Assembly (NCBI RefSeq): GCF_001417815.1
Contig: NZ_BCFK01000048.1
Location: 1 to 36,881 of the forward strand
DNA: 36,881 bases
Direction of reading: 5' to 3'
DNA from: Bifidobacterium aesculapii
Lineage (GTDB): Bacteria; Actinomycetota; Actinomycetes; Actinomycetales; Bifidobacteriaceae
Below, piece by piece: positions 1-7,923 of this stretch. Numbering within the stretch: the first letter of the stretch is position 1; each line of letters begins with the position of its first letter. The translations under genes were made by a program, and so were the position numbers. The notes under the pieces are model-generated. The model saw nothing but the letters and a program-made list of their open reading frames with translations, was not told where the DNA came from and did no database searches.

Positions 1-2
1 CC

Positions 3-95
3 CCGGACGAACTCGGACGCATACCTGCCAACCAGTGCATCTACCTACTCAGAGGCATACCGCCGTTCCTTAGCAATAAGGTTTGTCATCTATAG
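3..95 (+). CDS. C-terminal end of a VirD4/TraG-type conjugative coupling protein (partial)
   Basis: The open frame entering from the left edge (frame 3) gives 30 residues before a TAG stop at 93-95. It begins PDELGRIPANQCIYLLRG and continues with PPFLSNK. That pattern (PDEL-x-R, then Cys-Ile, then RG-x-x-PF and a Lys) is what I recall from the extreme C-terminus of VirD4/TraG coupling ATPases, which feed the relaxase-DNA complex to the type IV channel at the inner membrane. The presence of VirB4, PrgI, Maff2 and TrbL-like genes 3.6-8 kb away supports the reading. The ATPase domain lies outside the window, so the call rests on a short tail and could be wrong. The stop codon lies inside the palindrome at 81-104. 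Confidence 0.6.
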   Translation, partial: PDELGRIPANQCIYLLRGIPPFLSNKVCHL

Positions 96-104
96 ATGAC
101 AAAC
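81..104. promoter_or_regulatory. Perfect 24-nt palindrome (hairpin terminator or operator)
   Basis: GTTTGTCATCTA is followed directly by its exact reverse complement. In RNA this would be a 10-bp stem with a TATA loop followed by CCCCTCTTTT, a weak terminator for the coupling-protein gene whose stop lies inside it. As DNA it is equally a textbook dimer operator. A possible -10 box for the next gene (TATAAA, 143-148) lies about 40 nt downstream with no good -35. I cannot choose between the two roles. Confidence 0.6.
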
Positions 105-236
105 CCCTCTTTTCACAGGCAGCGTTTTGAATAAAGTGCCAGTATAAATGTGAGGTTCATCACAAAGACGTTGATGAATCCTCAGCGTCTGGTGAAGCCT
201 CGTCAGACGTACACCCTTAAAAGAGAAAGAGTCATC

Positions 237-644
237 ATGAACACCGTCAAGCGCAAGCTTCTTGGCGTTTTCATACCGATGCTGGCTATGGCCTGCTTCG
301 CAACACCGGCAATCGCCGGCAACGTGAGCAGCAGCAGCTGGAGCGGATATGCCAAGAACTGGTCTACCTTCGATACCCCTAACCGGCAGAAGCAGAATAG
401 CTCAGCTTCCTTCGTGCGAGCTGATAATGTATCTGGGAATCGTACCATTAGGGTATGGGCCCTTGGATACAGCAATGATGACGTGTCATCCAGCGTTGAA
501 TTCCTGCGCAGCAATAAGAGTGCTCTTGTATCAAATAACGCTTTCAAGAACGGCCCCAAGCAAATTCATTTGCGTATGCAGAATGTAGAGAACTACATCT
601 CTGCAACGTCTGCGTATGGTGTCTGGAGTCCGGACTCTAACTGA
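237..644 (+). CDS. Small secreted protein, bacteriocin-like by context
   Basis: The 135-residue product has a clear Sec signal peptide: basic start (MNTVKRK), a hydrophobic core LLGVFIPMLAMACF and a likely cleavage after ATPAIA. The mature part is about 107 residues, rich in Ser, Asn and aromatic residues, with no cysteine, and ends SAYGVWSPDSN. The start at 237 was chosen because AAAAGAGAAAGAG precedes it and the signal peptide begins there; the frame is open further upstream to an ATG at 150. It heads a cassette of three membrane proteins and an ABC ATPase. That architecture recalls the lactococcin 972 group, where a secreted bacteriocin is followed by membrane and ATPase genes for self-protection, but I see no convincing sequence match to it. 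It could also be a signalling peptide or a secreted effector. Confidence 0.8.
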   Translation: MNTVKRKLLGVFIPMLAMACFATPAIAGNVSSSSWSGYAKNWSTFDTPNRQKQNSSASFVRADNVSGNRTIRVWALGYSNDDVSSSVEFLRSNKSALVSNNAFKNGPKQIHLRMQNVENYISATSAYGVWSPDSN

Positions 645-656
645 TAACGACTAATA

Positions 657-698
657 ACGATGTGGGTGGTGCCACATATTCGGCGTCACCCACATCGT
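657..698 (+). terminator. Long hairpin between peptide gene and membrane genes
   Basis: ACGATGTGGGTG (657-668) pairs with CACCCACATCGT (687-698), and the stem extends inward by five more pairs (two of them G-U) to an 8-nt loop, 17 pairs in all. No U-tract follows, so it is either an inefficient terminator or a processing/attenuation hairpin. It lies between the peptide stop and the next ribosome binding site, so it would allow more peptide mRNA than transporter mRNA. Confidence 0.6.
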
Positions 699-730
699 CA
701 TTAGAACGATATGGGAGTAGGGAGTAAAGC

Positions 731-1582
731 ATGAATAGATTTGTATTCCGTCGGCAGTTGGCGCGAAACGTGTGCAGTGTTCGTTTGCTGGTTGTCGTGG
801 CTATGTCTGTAATGCTGATGGCGGTGCAGTATTGGACCACGTACCACGCGGGGTATCGAATCAGGGAAAGTGCGCCATCGCTCCTGAAGGATGTGATGCT
901 ATTCAACCAGTATGGTTCGGCATCCACATTGTATCTGTATTTGCTGCCGTTCTTCGCGGCCCTGATGGGTGGGAGCGTGTGGGCGGTGGAGGAGCGTAGC
1001 GGTCGCCTGCTGAACATGCTTCCGCGCGAGGGACGTTCCGCGCTTTTGCATACAAGCATGCTGTCCGGTTTTGTGCTGGGTGGCTTGGGTGGGGTGTTGC
1101 CGTTGATCGTCAACCTGTTGGTTTCGGCTGTTCGGACACCACAGTTGTCGTTCATCGAAGGTACATCGGCGGATGAGAATGGCATGATGCTGCCTAAATA
1201 TGTACTGATTGATTCGTCGTCGTGGGCGTATCCGTTGTACAGGATGAGTCAGCCGTTGCTGATTGCGGTGATCCTGTTGTTGGTGTTTGTCTTGTCGGGT
1301 GCGTTCGCCCTGTTGGCGTTGGGCTCGTCCCTGTTCATCCGTCGCAGGCATGTGGAGCTGCTGGTCCCGTTCGTGGCGAGTCTGGTGTGGTGGATGCTGC
1401 CCGCGCTGACCGGTGGCCTGGTTCCCGACGAGTGGAGCCAGATCATCTTCCTGAATTTCTCGCATTGGGATGCGCCTGGCACCGCGTGGCGCAATTACTT
1501 GGGGATGCTCCTGATGACGGTCGGGATGACGGTCTGCTCGCTGGTGCTCGCGCGGGTGAAGGAGGCCCGCGATGTGCTCTGA
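731..1582 (+). CDS. ABC-2-like multi-pass membrane protein, first of three
   Basis: This 283-residue integral membrane protein has about six hydrophobic segments (roughly residues 16-35, 68-88, 107-130, 175-200, 210-230 and 255-275) and a loop with WAVEERSGRLLNMLP after TM2. Short polar loops like this in ABC-2 permeases contact the ATPase. GGGAGTAGGGAGTAAAGC precedes the ATG. The gene overlaps the next by 11 nt, implying translational coupling. It is the probable permease partner of the ATPase at 3024-3650. The substrate is unknown; the adjacent secreted peptide is the obvious candidate, either exported or expelled for immunity. I do not recognise a named family. Confidence 0.75.
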   Translation: MNRFVFRRQLARNVCSVRLLVVVAMSVMLMAVQYWTTYHAGYRIRESAPSLLKDVMLFNQYGSASTLYLYLLPFFAALMGGSVWAVEERSGRLLNMLPREGRSALLHTSMLSGFVLGGLGGVLPLIVNLLVSAVRTPQLSFIEGTSADENGMMLPKYVLIDSSSWAYPLYRMSQPLLIAVILLLVFVLSGAFALLALGSSLFIRRRHVELLVPFVASLVWWMLPALTGGLVPDEWSQIIFLNFSHWDAPGTAWRNYLGMLLMTVGMTVCSLVLARVKEARDVL

Positions 1583-2270
1583 TCTGTTCCATCCGTTCCG
1601 GACCGCGCCACGGGTGATGCGTATCGCAGTGGGGCTGGTGTCCCTGATCGGCGCCGTATGCGCCGTGAGTCTGCTATACGGGGGCTTGGCCCCATCCCTG
1701 CACGACGATTACATCGGGTTCATGCGTGTGGGCGCCACTTTGTGCTCGTTGCCGCCGTGTCTGATCGCGGTGGGCGCGGGCAGTGCGAGGTATGGCGCGT
1801 TCGAACGGGTGCGCCGCGATCCGAGGAACGAGTTGCGGCACAACCTCGCGTGGCTGACTCTGATGGGCCTGTTGACAGGGGCGTGCTCGGGTGTGGTGTT
1901 CGCACTGACCGAGTTCGTCCTGCTCGGCCGGCCGTTCGAGCCGGGCTCGCTGTCGCTGACGGCGATGCTGACGGTGCAGACGGTGATGATGTGCGTGGCC
2001 GTGTCGCTGCTGGTGCTGCTGCTGGCGAACTGCGGGCTGCCGTTCTCGCGGACGCTGCCGGTGCTGATTGCCATCCTGCTGTTGGCGAATTGGATGCTGC
2101 TGCCGTTGACGGGCGAGGTGACCCGGTACGTGTACTACTTCTGGTATCCGATCAGTCCTTATTGGTCGGATGTGCTCGTCGGGCAGGTGGCGCCGTTCGT
2201 CGGCTGGTGTCTGCTGCTCGTCGTCGCGAACGTCGTCGCCTTTGGACACATGGACAGGTTGGAGGCGTGA
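1572..2270 (+). CDS. Multi-pass membrane protein, second of three
   Basis: The 232-residue protein has about six predicted membrane segments. Between TM2 and TM3 a polar stretch, RYGAFERVRRDPRNELRHN, resembles a cytoplasmic coupling loop. The start sits inside the 3' end of the preceding gene behind GGAGG (1560-1564), so the two are read as one translational unit. By position and size it is a second permease-type subunit of the same ABC system. It has no signal peptide and no recognisable enzymatic motif. Its exact role, transport or immunity, is open. Confidence 0.75.
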   Translation: MCSDLFHPFRTAPRVMRIAVGLVSLIGAVCAVSLLYGGLAPSLHDDYIGFMRVGATLCSLPPCLIAVGAGSARYGAFERVRRDPRNELRHNLAWLTLMGLLTGACSGVVFALTEFVLLGRPFEPGSLSLTAMLTVQTVMMCVAVSLLVLLLANCGLPFSRTLPVLIAILLLANWMLLPLTGEVTRYVYYFWYPISPYWSDVLVGQVAPFVGWCLLLVVANVVAFGHMDRLEA

Positions 2271-2271
2271 C

Positions 2272-2958
2272 ATGAACGATAGTGGTCGGATGAAGTGGCA
2301 GATGGCCCGGTTCCTGCAGTCGCTACATCGGCGCAACGGGTTGCGCGCGATGCTGCTCGTCATCTACGCGGTGGTCGTGTACCGGTTCCTGATCAGCGGT
2401 ATGGATCCGGGCGTGTTCATCGGCATGTTCCGCTCGTCGGATTCGCCGTTCACTCCGGGGCTGGCGTACAACATGTATGCACTGGTGTACGCTTTGTTCG
2501 GTATGGCGATCCCGTTGGAGCAGTTCTCGGAATGGCTCGCCGTGCCCGAGTGCATGGTGTACGTCAGACGCGGCCGGGGACCGGGACGGTTCCTCGCCTA
2601 CCTGCTCATGATCACCGTGTACTGCGTCGTCTACACCCTGATCCAAGCCGTGGCCCAGCGGATCATGTTCCCGGACGAAGACCCGGTCGCGTTCGCAGGT
2701 TCGGCCGTGTGCGCGGCGTGCGTGCTGCTGGCTGCGATGCTGACCGCGAACCTTGGCTACTTGTCGGGGTCGCGCATCGCTGGCTACTTCGTCGTGGTCG
2801 TACTGCTGGGACTGCTCATGTCGTTCTCGGAACCGCAGCAGTGGCTGCTCGCCGTCGGTCCGCTTCACGTACCGAACTGGATGCCCGCGGCCATCCTGAC
2901 GATCCTCATATGCGCCGCGGCGAACCTGATCGCGTTCAATCGGATGCAGATTCTCTGA
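2272..2958 (+). CDS. Multi-pass membrane protein, third of three
   Basis: The 228-residue product starts MNDSGRMKWQ behind TTGGAGGCG, one base after the stop of the previous gene. The longer reading that begins at 2170 runs through the neighbour's coding region and was rejected. There are about six hydrophobic segments, with a basic loop (VYVRRGRGPGRF) between TM2 and TM3 like the ERSGR and RVRRDPR loops in the two preceding proteins. The three are probably divergent relatives that form or regulate one channel. Three separate membrane subunits for one ATPase is unusual for a simple ABC-2 exporter, which normally has one or two. Confidence 0.75.
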   Translation: MNDSGRMKWQMARFLQSLHRRNGLRAMLLVIYAVVVYRFLISGMDPGVFIGMFRSSDSPFTPGLAYNMYALVYALFGMAIPLEQFSEWLAVPECMVYVRRGRGPGRFLAYLLMITVYCVVYTLIQAVAQRIMFPDEDPVAFAGSAVCAACVLLAAMLTANLGYLSGSRIAGYFVVVVLLGLLMSFSEPQQWLLAVGPLHVPNWMPAAILTILICAAANLIAFNRMQIL

Positions 2959-3023
2959 AGAGGTCGGGATGACGTCGCCAATCGGAAAACCAACCACTTT
3001 GTTACCAGCGAAAGGGGAACATC

Positions 3024-3650
3024 ATGTACGTGCAGGTCAGGAACCTCACCAAGACGCTCAAGGGCAGGACCGTCCTCAAAGACGTGAACGCCGACTTCGA
3101 ACGGGGACGGATATACGGCGTGGTCGGCGCCAACGGCTCCGGCAAGACCATGCTGTTGCGGGCCGTATGCGGATTCATCCGTCCCGACCGCGGGACCGTG
3201 ACCATCAACGGCAAAACGGTCGAATTCAACCGCAAGCTCCCCGACATGGTCGGTGTGATTATCGAGAACCCCGGATTCATGCCCTCCGAAACCGCAGACG
3301 CCAACCTGCGCTATCTCGCCGGCATCAACCATACCTACGACGAGCGGGAGACCACACGGCTGCTGACGTTGTTCGGACTGAACGACCACAGGCACGAGAA
3401 GGTCAAGTCGTTCTCCCTGGGCATGCGCCAGAAGCTCGCCATCGTCCAGGCCCTCATGGAGCATCAGCATCTCATCCTGCTCGACGAGCCCACCAACGGC
3501 CTTGACGAACACTCCGTGGATATCTTCCTCAATGAGATGAAACGTCAGCGCGACATGGGACGGACCGCCATCATCGCCTCCCACCACAGCGATGAACTCA
3601 ACCAAATCGCCGACCACCTCTACACCATGACCGACGGCAAACTCGGATGA
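3024..3650 (+). CDS. ABC transporter ATP-binding protein
   Basis: The 208-residue ATPase has all the expected motifs: Walker A GANGSGKT (Lys41), signature FSLGMRQ, Walker B LILLDEP (Asp154, Glu155) and H-loop ASHHSD. It is shorter than the typical 230-300 residues of ABC-2 ATPases, with no C-terminal extension. GCGAAAGGGGAAC precedes the start. It follows the three membrane genes by 65 nt and would energise them. The gene ends six bases before the stop of the convergent, IS-broken gene on the minus strand, with no terminator visible between them. Confidence 0.95.
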   Translation: MYVQVRNLTKTLKGRTVLKDVNADFERGRIYGVVGANGSGKTMLLRAVCGFIRPDRGTVTINGKTVEFNRKLPDMVGVIIENPGFMPSETADANLRYLAGINHTYDERETTRLLTLFGLNDHRHEKVKSFSLGMRQKLAIVQALMEHQHLILLDEPTNGLDEHSVDIFLNEMKRQRDMGRTAIIASHHSDELNQIADHLYTMTDGKLG

Positions 3651-3656
3651 GCAGTA

Positions 3657-4170
3657 CTATCCCAGCCGGTCGGGGAATGAGGGGGTTGCCGATTGCCCAG
3701 GTACGTCCCAAGTGGGATTGCCTCGCGTGACTGGCTGGGATAAACCTTCCGCTGATGGTGCGGGTTGTCGGTTCGATGATTGGGAATCCGATCCTGGATG
3801 CGTGGAACCATCCGAACGGCCCGCCTCGGATATTTCCTCGTTCTCTACTACAGCCGTCATGGAATCCCGGACGATTTGCATGACTTCGTTGAGGTCCTGG
3901 ATGGTTCTGTTATAGACATCAAGATCCTGATGGTCGCGCATCATGAGTCGTGCATGGGTGATCTGCTCATTGAGTCGTGCGCGGGTGTTGTCGTCTCTGA
4001 CCTTGTTCGCGGATTCTTTGTAGAACCTATCGGCGTCTTCAATGGTTTGGCTCAGTGCGTTCTGTGCGTTGTCGATCTGTTGTTGTTCCTGTGATGCCTT
4101 GACCGTGTCAACTGTGTCATGCAGGTTCCTGATCTGGGTTCTGAGCTGGTTATTCGCTCTCCCTATTTCT
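3657..4170 (-). pseudogene. 3' fragment of an IS-disrupted membrane/coiled-coil protein gene
   Basis: On the minus strand this fragment has no start of its own at the IS end. Its frame reads EIGRANNQLRTQIRNLHD, then a long Gln/Asn/Asp-rich coiled coil, and ends in a Pro/Ser-rich tail up to a TAG at 3657-3659. It is the C-terminal part of the gene whose 5' fragment is at 5571-6309. The duplicated 8 bp (4163-4170) is shared by both pieces, and the frame is continuous once the IS and one duplicate are removed, giving a 414-residue protein. A short product could start at the internal Met pair near 3942, but this is unlikely to be functional. Confidence 0.85.
4163..4170. repeat. Target-site duplication, left copy
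   Basis: CTATTTCT abuts the left end of the insertion sequence and is repeated exactly at 5571-5578. Eight base pairs is the usual duplication length for the ISL3 family. Confidence 0.9.
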
Positions 4171-5570
4171 GAGGCTTGTGTTGTTTTCGTGGGTTAGTTG
4201 GTGGGTTGGGGTAGTCGGATGTCGAGGCCGCCGCATCGGAGCATGACGAGGCTGATGAGGTTGTCGACGTGGTGGAAGCCGTAGGCCATGCGGATGGTGA
4301 CCTTGATCCGGTTATTGAACGCCTCGAGCCTCGCGTTGGAGTAGCCCAGCTCGATCGTCCTGAGGATGTCGGGACGGCGGCGTCTGATCTTGCGTGAGAG
4401 TTCGACGATCTCGGGGATGCGGCTGTGGGACGCCCAGAACACCCAGTGCCTGAGCTCCGCGGTGGCTTGTCCGATGGGGTGTTTGAGCAGGGTGCGCAGG
4501 AGCTCCTTGAGCTGCCAGGAGCGGTAGAGCTGGCCCTTGGGGTCCGTGTTCCCCAACGCGGCGAGGGATTCGTCCTGCCGGCCGGTCAATTGGTCGGGGT
4601 TCTTCAGGACCGCGTATTTGACGCCGCGCATGCGCTTGGTCGCATCCTGGTCGCCGTCGCGCCTCGCATCGTTCCACAGGCGTTTCCTCACCTTGTCGAG
4701 CGCGTCGGTCATCCAGCTGACAATGTGGAACCCGTCGAGCACGCGCTCCGCGTTCGGGCAGTGCTCCTTGACGCACGAGTCGATCCAGCGGGCGCCGTCG
4801 CCGGTGACGACCCGGATGGACGCCTTCTGCTCGTCGGTGAGCTGCTTGAAGAACAGGTCGAACACGTCCCTGCCGTACCCGTCGTGCGCCCAGATCACCC
4901 GACGCCGCTCGTGGTCGACGACGACGGTGATGTACGTGTGGCCCTTCCTGTAGCTGGTCTCGTCCACGCCGATCGACGTGAGATGGTCGAACGGCGAGCC
5001 CATCGCGGCCCTGAGCCGGCCGGCGACCCTATGGGCGATGTCTCCGGCGGTCCGCCACGCCACGTGCAGGAACCCGCTGACGGTCTTCTGATTCGCGACC
5101 GTCATCAGCCACGCGCACTCCGCCTCGAAATCACGCGTGAACCGGCTCCCCGGCTCCGCCCACGGCACGACGGCGACGACCACGCCGCACCCGGGGCAAT
5201 CCACCCTGGGCATCATGGCGACCAGCTCCACCCGCCAGCAGCCGAAATCCTGATGACGCCACCGGCGCACCCCGCCGCCACGGTCATAGCCCGGACGCCT
5301 CCGCCCGCACCTCGAGCATCGGAGCATGCCCGCGCGCGGGCGCACGCGCACCTCGAGCACGGGCTCGGGACGCATGGGACCGTCGACGATGCGAACATCC
5401 TCGACGACCATGCCTTTGACGTTGAGAAGACGTTTGAATATGCTGTTCACCAGGCGCTCTTCGGTTGTGTGTTTATCTTGGTCGAAAACATCCTACCCGG
5501 AAAGCGCTCTTCTCTTACTCCCCCAACGCCTCAACGACGAACCACCACCCACGAAAACAGCAATAGCGCC
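4171..5570 (-). mobile_element. ISL3-family insertion sequence, 1400 bp, complete
   Basis: The ends are imperfect inverted repeats. Read inward, the left end is GAGGCTTGTGTTGTTTTCGT-GGGT and the right end is GGCGCTATTGCTGTTTTCGT-GGGT, matching at 19 of 24 positions. An identical 8-bp CTATTTCT flanks both sides. A single intact transposase gene fills the element on the minus strand and stops within the left inverted repeat. Intact ends, transposase and duplication indicate a recent, unrearranged insertion. It lies in the same orientation as the gene it interrupts. Confidence 0.93.
4194..5450 (-). CDS. ISL3-family transposase
   Basis: The 418-residue DDE transposase starts at a GTG. An N-terminal zinc ribbon is formed by CSRCGRRRPG and CPGC, followed by a helix-turn-helix-like region (MTVANQKTVSGFLHVAW). 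The catalytic core shows the first Asp in IGVDETSYRKG, the second in VVTGDGARWID and the Glu in YSNARLEAFNNRIK, the order and context typical of ISL3 transposases. Length is normal and no frameshift is seen, so it is probably active. It would bind the inverted repeats and move the element by cut-and-paste. Confidence 0.95.
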   Translation of the reverse strand: MNSIFKRLLNVKGMVVEDVRIVDGPMRPEPVLEVRVRPRAGMLRCSRCGRRRPGYDRGGGVRRWRHQDFGCWRVELVAMMPRVDCPGCGVVVAVVPWAEPGSRFTRDFEAECAWLMTVANQKTVSGFLHVAWRTAGDIAHRVAGRLRAAMGSPFDHLTSIGVDETSYRKGHTYITVVVDHERRRVIWAHDGYGRDVFDLFFKQLTDEQKASIRVVTGDGARWIDSCVKEHCPNAERVLDGFHIVSWMTDALDKVRKRLWNDARRDGDQDATKRMRGVKYAVLKNPDQLTGRQDESLAALGNTDPKGQLYRSWQLKELLRTLLKHPIGQATAELRHWVFWASHSRIPEIVELSRKIRRRRPDILRTIELGYSNARLEAFNNRIKVTIRMAYGFHHVDNLISLVMLRCGGLDIRLPQPTN

Positions 5571-5578
5571 CTATTTCT
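5571..5578. repeat. Target-site duplication, right copy
   Basis: CTATTTCT directly follows the right end of the insertion sequence and matches 4163-4170 exactly. Confidence 0.9.
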
Positions 5579-6309
5579 GCACGAGTGCGATCGAGACGGT
5601 CGGCCGTCAGACTCGGATTGCAATTTTCTGTTGAGATCGATGGTTGATATTGCATGATTTTGCCAAGCAGTTCCAAAGACTTGGGATCCCGCACGTCTTT
5701 ATCCTGGAACTTCGCATATGGTTCCGCCTGTTTCAATGCCTTGTTCCATTCAATCCGCACTATGTCAGATTGCTTGATTGCGTGATTGCATGACGTGAGC
5801 GCCGCCTGATGGTCGTAGTTCTTCTTCGCCATGACAAGGCCTGCGGCTGATCCTGCTGCGATGACCAGAACGAGCATGATGCCGGCGATGTGGGTAAAAG
5901 GGATATGCCGATGGACGGCCACCTCATCCGTGCTGTCAGCCGATGAATCTTCTGCCAAGGACACATCATCCTTGGCATGTTCCCCTACCCCCATTGGTGT
6001 GTCTATCGTCGTTCCCTTCTGTTTGTCAAGCTTGGATACGGGAGTGCTGTTGTTCCGTGCATCGCGAGGCAGCTCATCATCGATGATGGGTGTGATGGGA
6101 AGCAGCCGGTGCTTGGGTTTTCCGTCTGTCAACGGTTCCGGTGGAGCCCCAGCGGTTTCAGGGTCTGCAATGGCATGCGCAGCCCACTGGTCGAGTTCCG
6201 GCCATGTACTGGGATGATTGCGGATTTGCATGAGGAGATCCCAGTTGGCGGAATCGCTCATAAGATCGGAAAGCTCGCAAGGGTCAAGCTTGGGATTGAT
6301 GCGGCGCAT
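5571..6309 (-). pseudogene. 5' fragment of IS-disrupted single-pass membrane protein gene
   Basis: The fragment starts MRRINPKLDP behind GGAAGGAAGC, 21 nt after the hydrolase gene, so it belongs to the same operon. Residues about 20-45 (NWDLLMQIRNHPSTWPELDQ) resemble the short actinobacterial variant leucine-rich repeat unit. A Pro/Asp-rich linker follows, then one membrane segment (about 141-160, IAGIMLVLVIAAGSAAGLVM) and an outer coiled coil with one Cys (LTSCNHAIKQ). As it stands, the frame runs 16 codons into the IS and stops at 5515. Joined to 3657-4162 it would give 414 residues. Similar bifidobacterial membrane coiled-coil proteins have been labelled colicin transporter, which I regard as uninformative. 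The role within the transfer cluster is unknown. Confidence 0.85.
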
Positions 6310-6330
6310 GCTTCCTTCCTTCCCTCGGGA

Positions 6331-7923
6331 TTAGTGGATGTAAGTGATGCTGGGATTGTTGGCCTGCTCCTTGGTAAGGGTCCTGAGCCATGCGTATGGA
6401 AGGCCGCCGCCGGATTCGCTGACGACGATGCTGCCGTCGTCCTTGATTTCCTCGACGATGGCGACGTGTCCGTAATCGGCGCTTGCGCCGAGATAGCCTT
6501 TGGCGAAGCTCGCCACGTCGCCGAGCTGTATGCCGCCGCCCGTCGGGTATCCGAATTTTCTGGCGCTTGACGCCCACATCCAGCCGTCGCCCATGTAACC
6601 GTCCACAGGTTTGCCGATCTGCAATCGGCGGGCGGCCGCCCACCATGTGCATTGGCCGGTTTCATAGGTGGTGATCTTGCCCACGGGCGTGCCGGTCGCC
6701 GCCACATCCACGTTCAGAGTGCCAGACTGCATGACCAACGGTGGCGTGAGCTTGCCGATGGTTCGTCCTGCCGTGGCCGAACAGCCGCCTCCCGCATCAA
6801 TCGCCGGCTTCACGTTGTCGAGATACCGTTTGGTGATGTTGGGAATATCCGGGTACCTCATGAGGTTGCCTTCGCCCGCGTTATGGGCGATGACCAAAGC
6901 CGTCAGGTCGTCAAGCTCGGCGAACGGCATGCCCGGGTGCTTGGCCTTGAGTTGTTTGACGCCTTCCAAGCGGTTTTTCAGATACATGCCGCCGTAATGG
7001 GCGTGGACCATGGGCTCGGTGATGCCTTCAGGTGGTGTCTGGTCGGCGCCTTCGGGGTGCACGCCGCGCCATACGCTCCTGTTCATCTGCAGCAATCCCC
7101 AGGTTCCTCCGTTGCTGTCGTCGGCATATGCATCCGGTCGGAAACCGGATTCCTGCTTCATGATCGCCGCGATGAAATCCGCGCTCAATCCGCTCGATCG
7201 AGCCGCCTCGCTCACCCATGGTTTCGCCTCGTCCGGGACCTCGATCACACTGGCTTCACAACCGCCGTCATCTCCAACGGCAACGGTGGGGATGAACCAC
7301 AACAGCAGACTGAAGACCATCAGCACCGCCACCGCGCCCAGCAGAAACGGGACACCGACCGCAGCTGATGCCGATGCTGCGATCCCGGCTTTCACCGCCG
7401 TTACGGCCCGAGAAACCGTCTGCGTGACTTGTCTCGCAATCTGCGTCGAGGCTCTGGCAGCGGATTTGGCCCCTTGGACGCCCGATCGTACGGTCTTGCC
7501 GGAGCGCCTCGCACGTCTGACACGAGCCGAAGCCGTTCTTCCTGCCGCGGCACGTGCCGTCGAACCTCTTGCCGCATGTCTTGTGCGAATAATACCGGTC
7601 ACGCCGTCGCATATCCGGCTTACGGGGGCCATTGGTGATAATGGGTTGTCGTCCTCGCTGGTCTCCGTCTGTGTCGATTGCGATTCAAGCACGGATCGTG
7701 TCGCTTTCACACCACGGTTCAAAGCGCTGACGGTTGTTGTGCCGATCGGGTGCGATGCTTCGGATTCACTGTTCCTGATGATAGTTTGTGGCTGTTTTAG
7801 CCCGGCCAGCACGGGCCCATGGGAGAGTCCGCTGACATGACGGACTTTCAAGCCATGAATCGTGCCGTTCGGTCGAACGAGATTGCGTGTGGCGTGGAAT
7901 GAGTCGGAGGTGACGGGTCTCAT
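6331..7923 (-). CDS. T4SS peptidoglycan hydrolase: lytic transglycosylase plus CHAP domain
   Basis: This 530-residue VirB1-like enzyme opens the cell wall for the conjugation channel. Residues 1-190 are basic and low complexity, without a classical signal peptide. One membrane segment follows near 190-212 (LLGAVAVLMVFSLLLWF), so the catalytic part lies outside. The SLT-type lytic transglycosylase domain carries the catalytic Glu258 in KQESGF, with WGLLQMN and AHNAGEG. The C-terminal CHAP amidase/endopeptidase domain has Cys425 in GQCTWWAA and its His in YGHVAIVEE. The ATG overlaps the VirB4 stop as ATGA. The two-domain arrangement is the usual one in Gram-positive conjugative elements. Confidence 0.92.
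   Translation of the reverse strand: MRPVTSDSFHATRNLVRPNGTIHGLKVRHVSGLSHGPVLAGLKQPQTIIRNSESEASHPIGTTTVSALNRGVKATRSVLESQSTQTETSEDDNPLSPMAPVSRICDGVTGIIRTRHAARGSTARAAAGRTASARVRRARRSGKTVRSGVQGAKSAARASTQIARQVTQTVSRAVTAVKAGIAASASAAVGVPFLLGAVAVLMVFSLLLWFIPTVAVGDDGGCEASVIEVPDEAKPWVSEAARSSGLSADFIAAIMKQESGFRPDAYADDSNGGTWGLLQMNRSVWRGVHPEGADQTPPEGITEPMVHAHYGGMYLKNRLEGVKQLKAKHPGMPFAELDDLTALVIAHNAGEGNLMRYPDIPNITKRYLDNVKPAIDAGGGCSATAGRTIGKLTPPLVMQSGTLNVDVAATGTPVGKITTYETGQCTWWAAARRLQIGKPVDGYMGDGWMWASSARKFGYPTGGGIQLGDVASFAKGYLGASADYGHVAIVEEIKDDGSIVVSESGGGLPYAWLRTLTKEQANNPSITYIH

Noticed and set aside
899..1465. Long minus-strand open frame opposite the first membrane-protein gene
   Set aside because: It has no ribosome site and a Gln/Arg/His-rich composition typical of antisense frames in GC-rich genes; the plus-strand frame has coherent membrane segments and coupling to its neighbours.
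4425..5657. 410-codon plus-strand frame opposite the transposase
   Set aside because: It crosses the right end of the IS and reads as Arg/Pro/Val-rich nonsense; the minus-strand frame carries the full DDE motif set.
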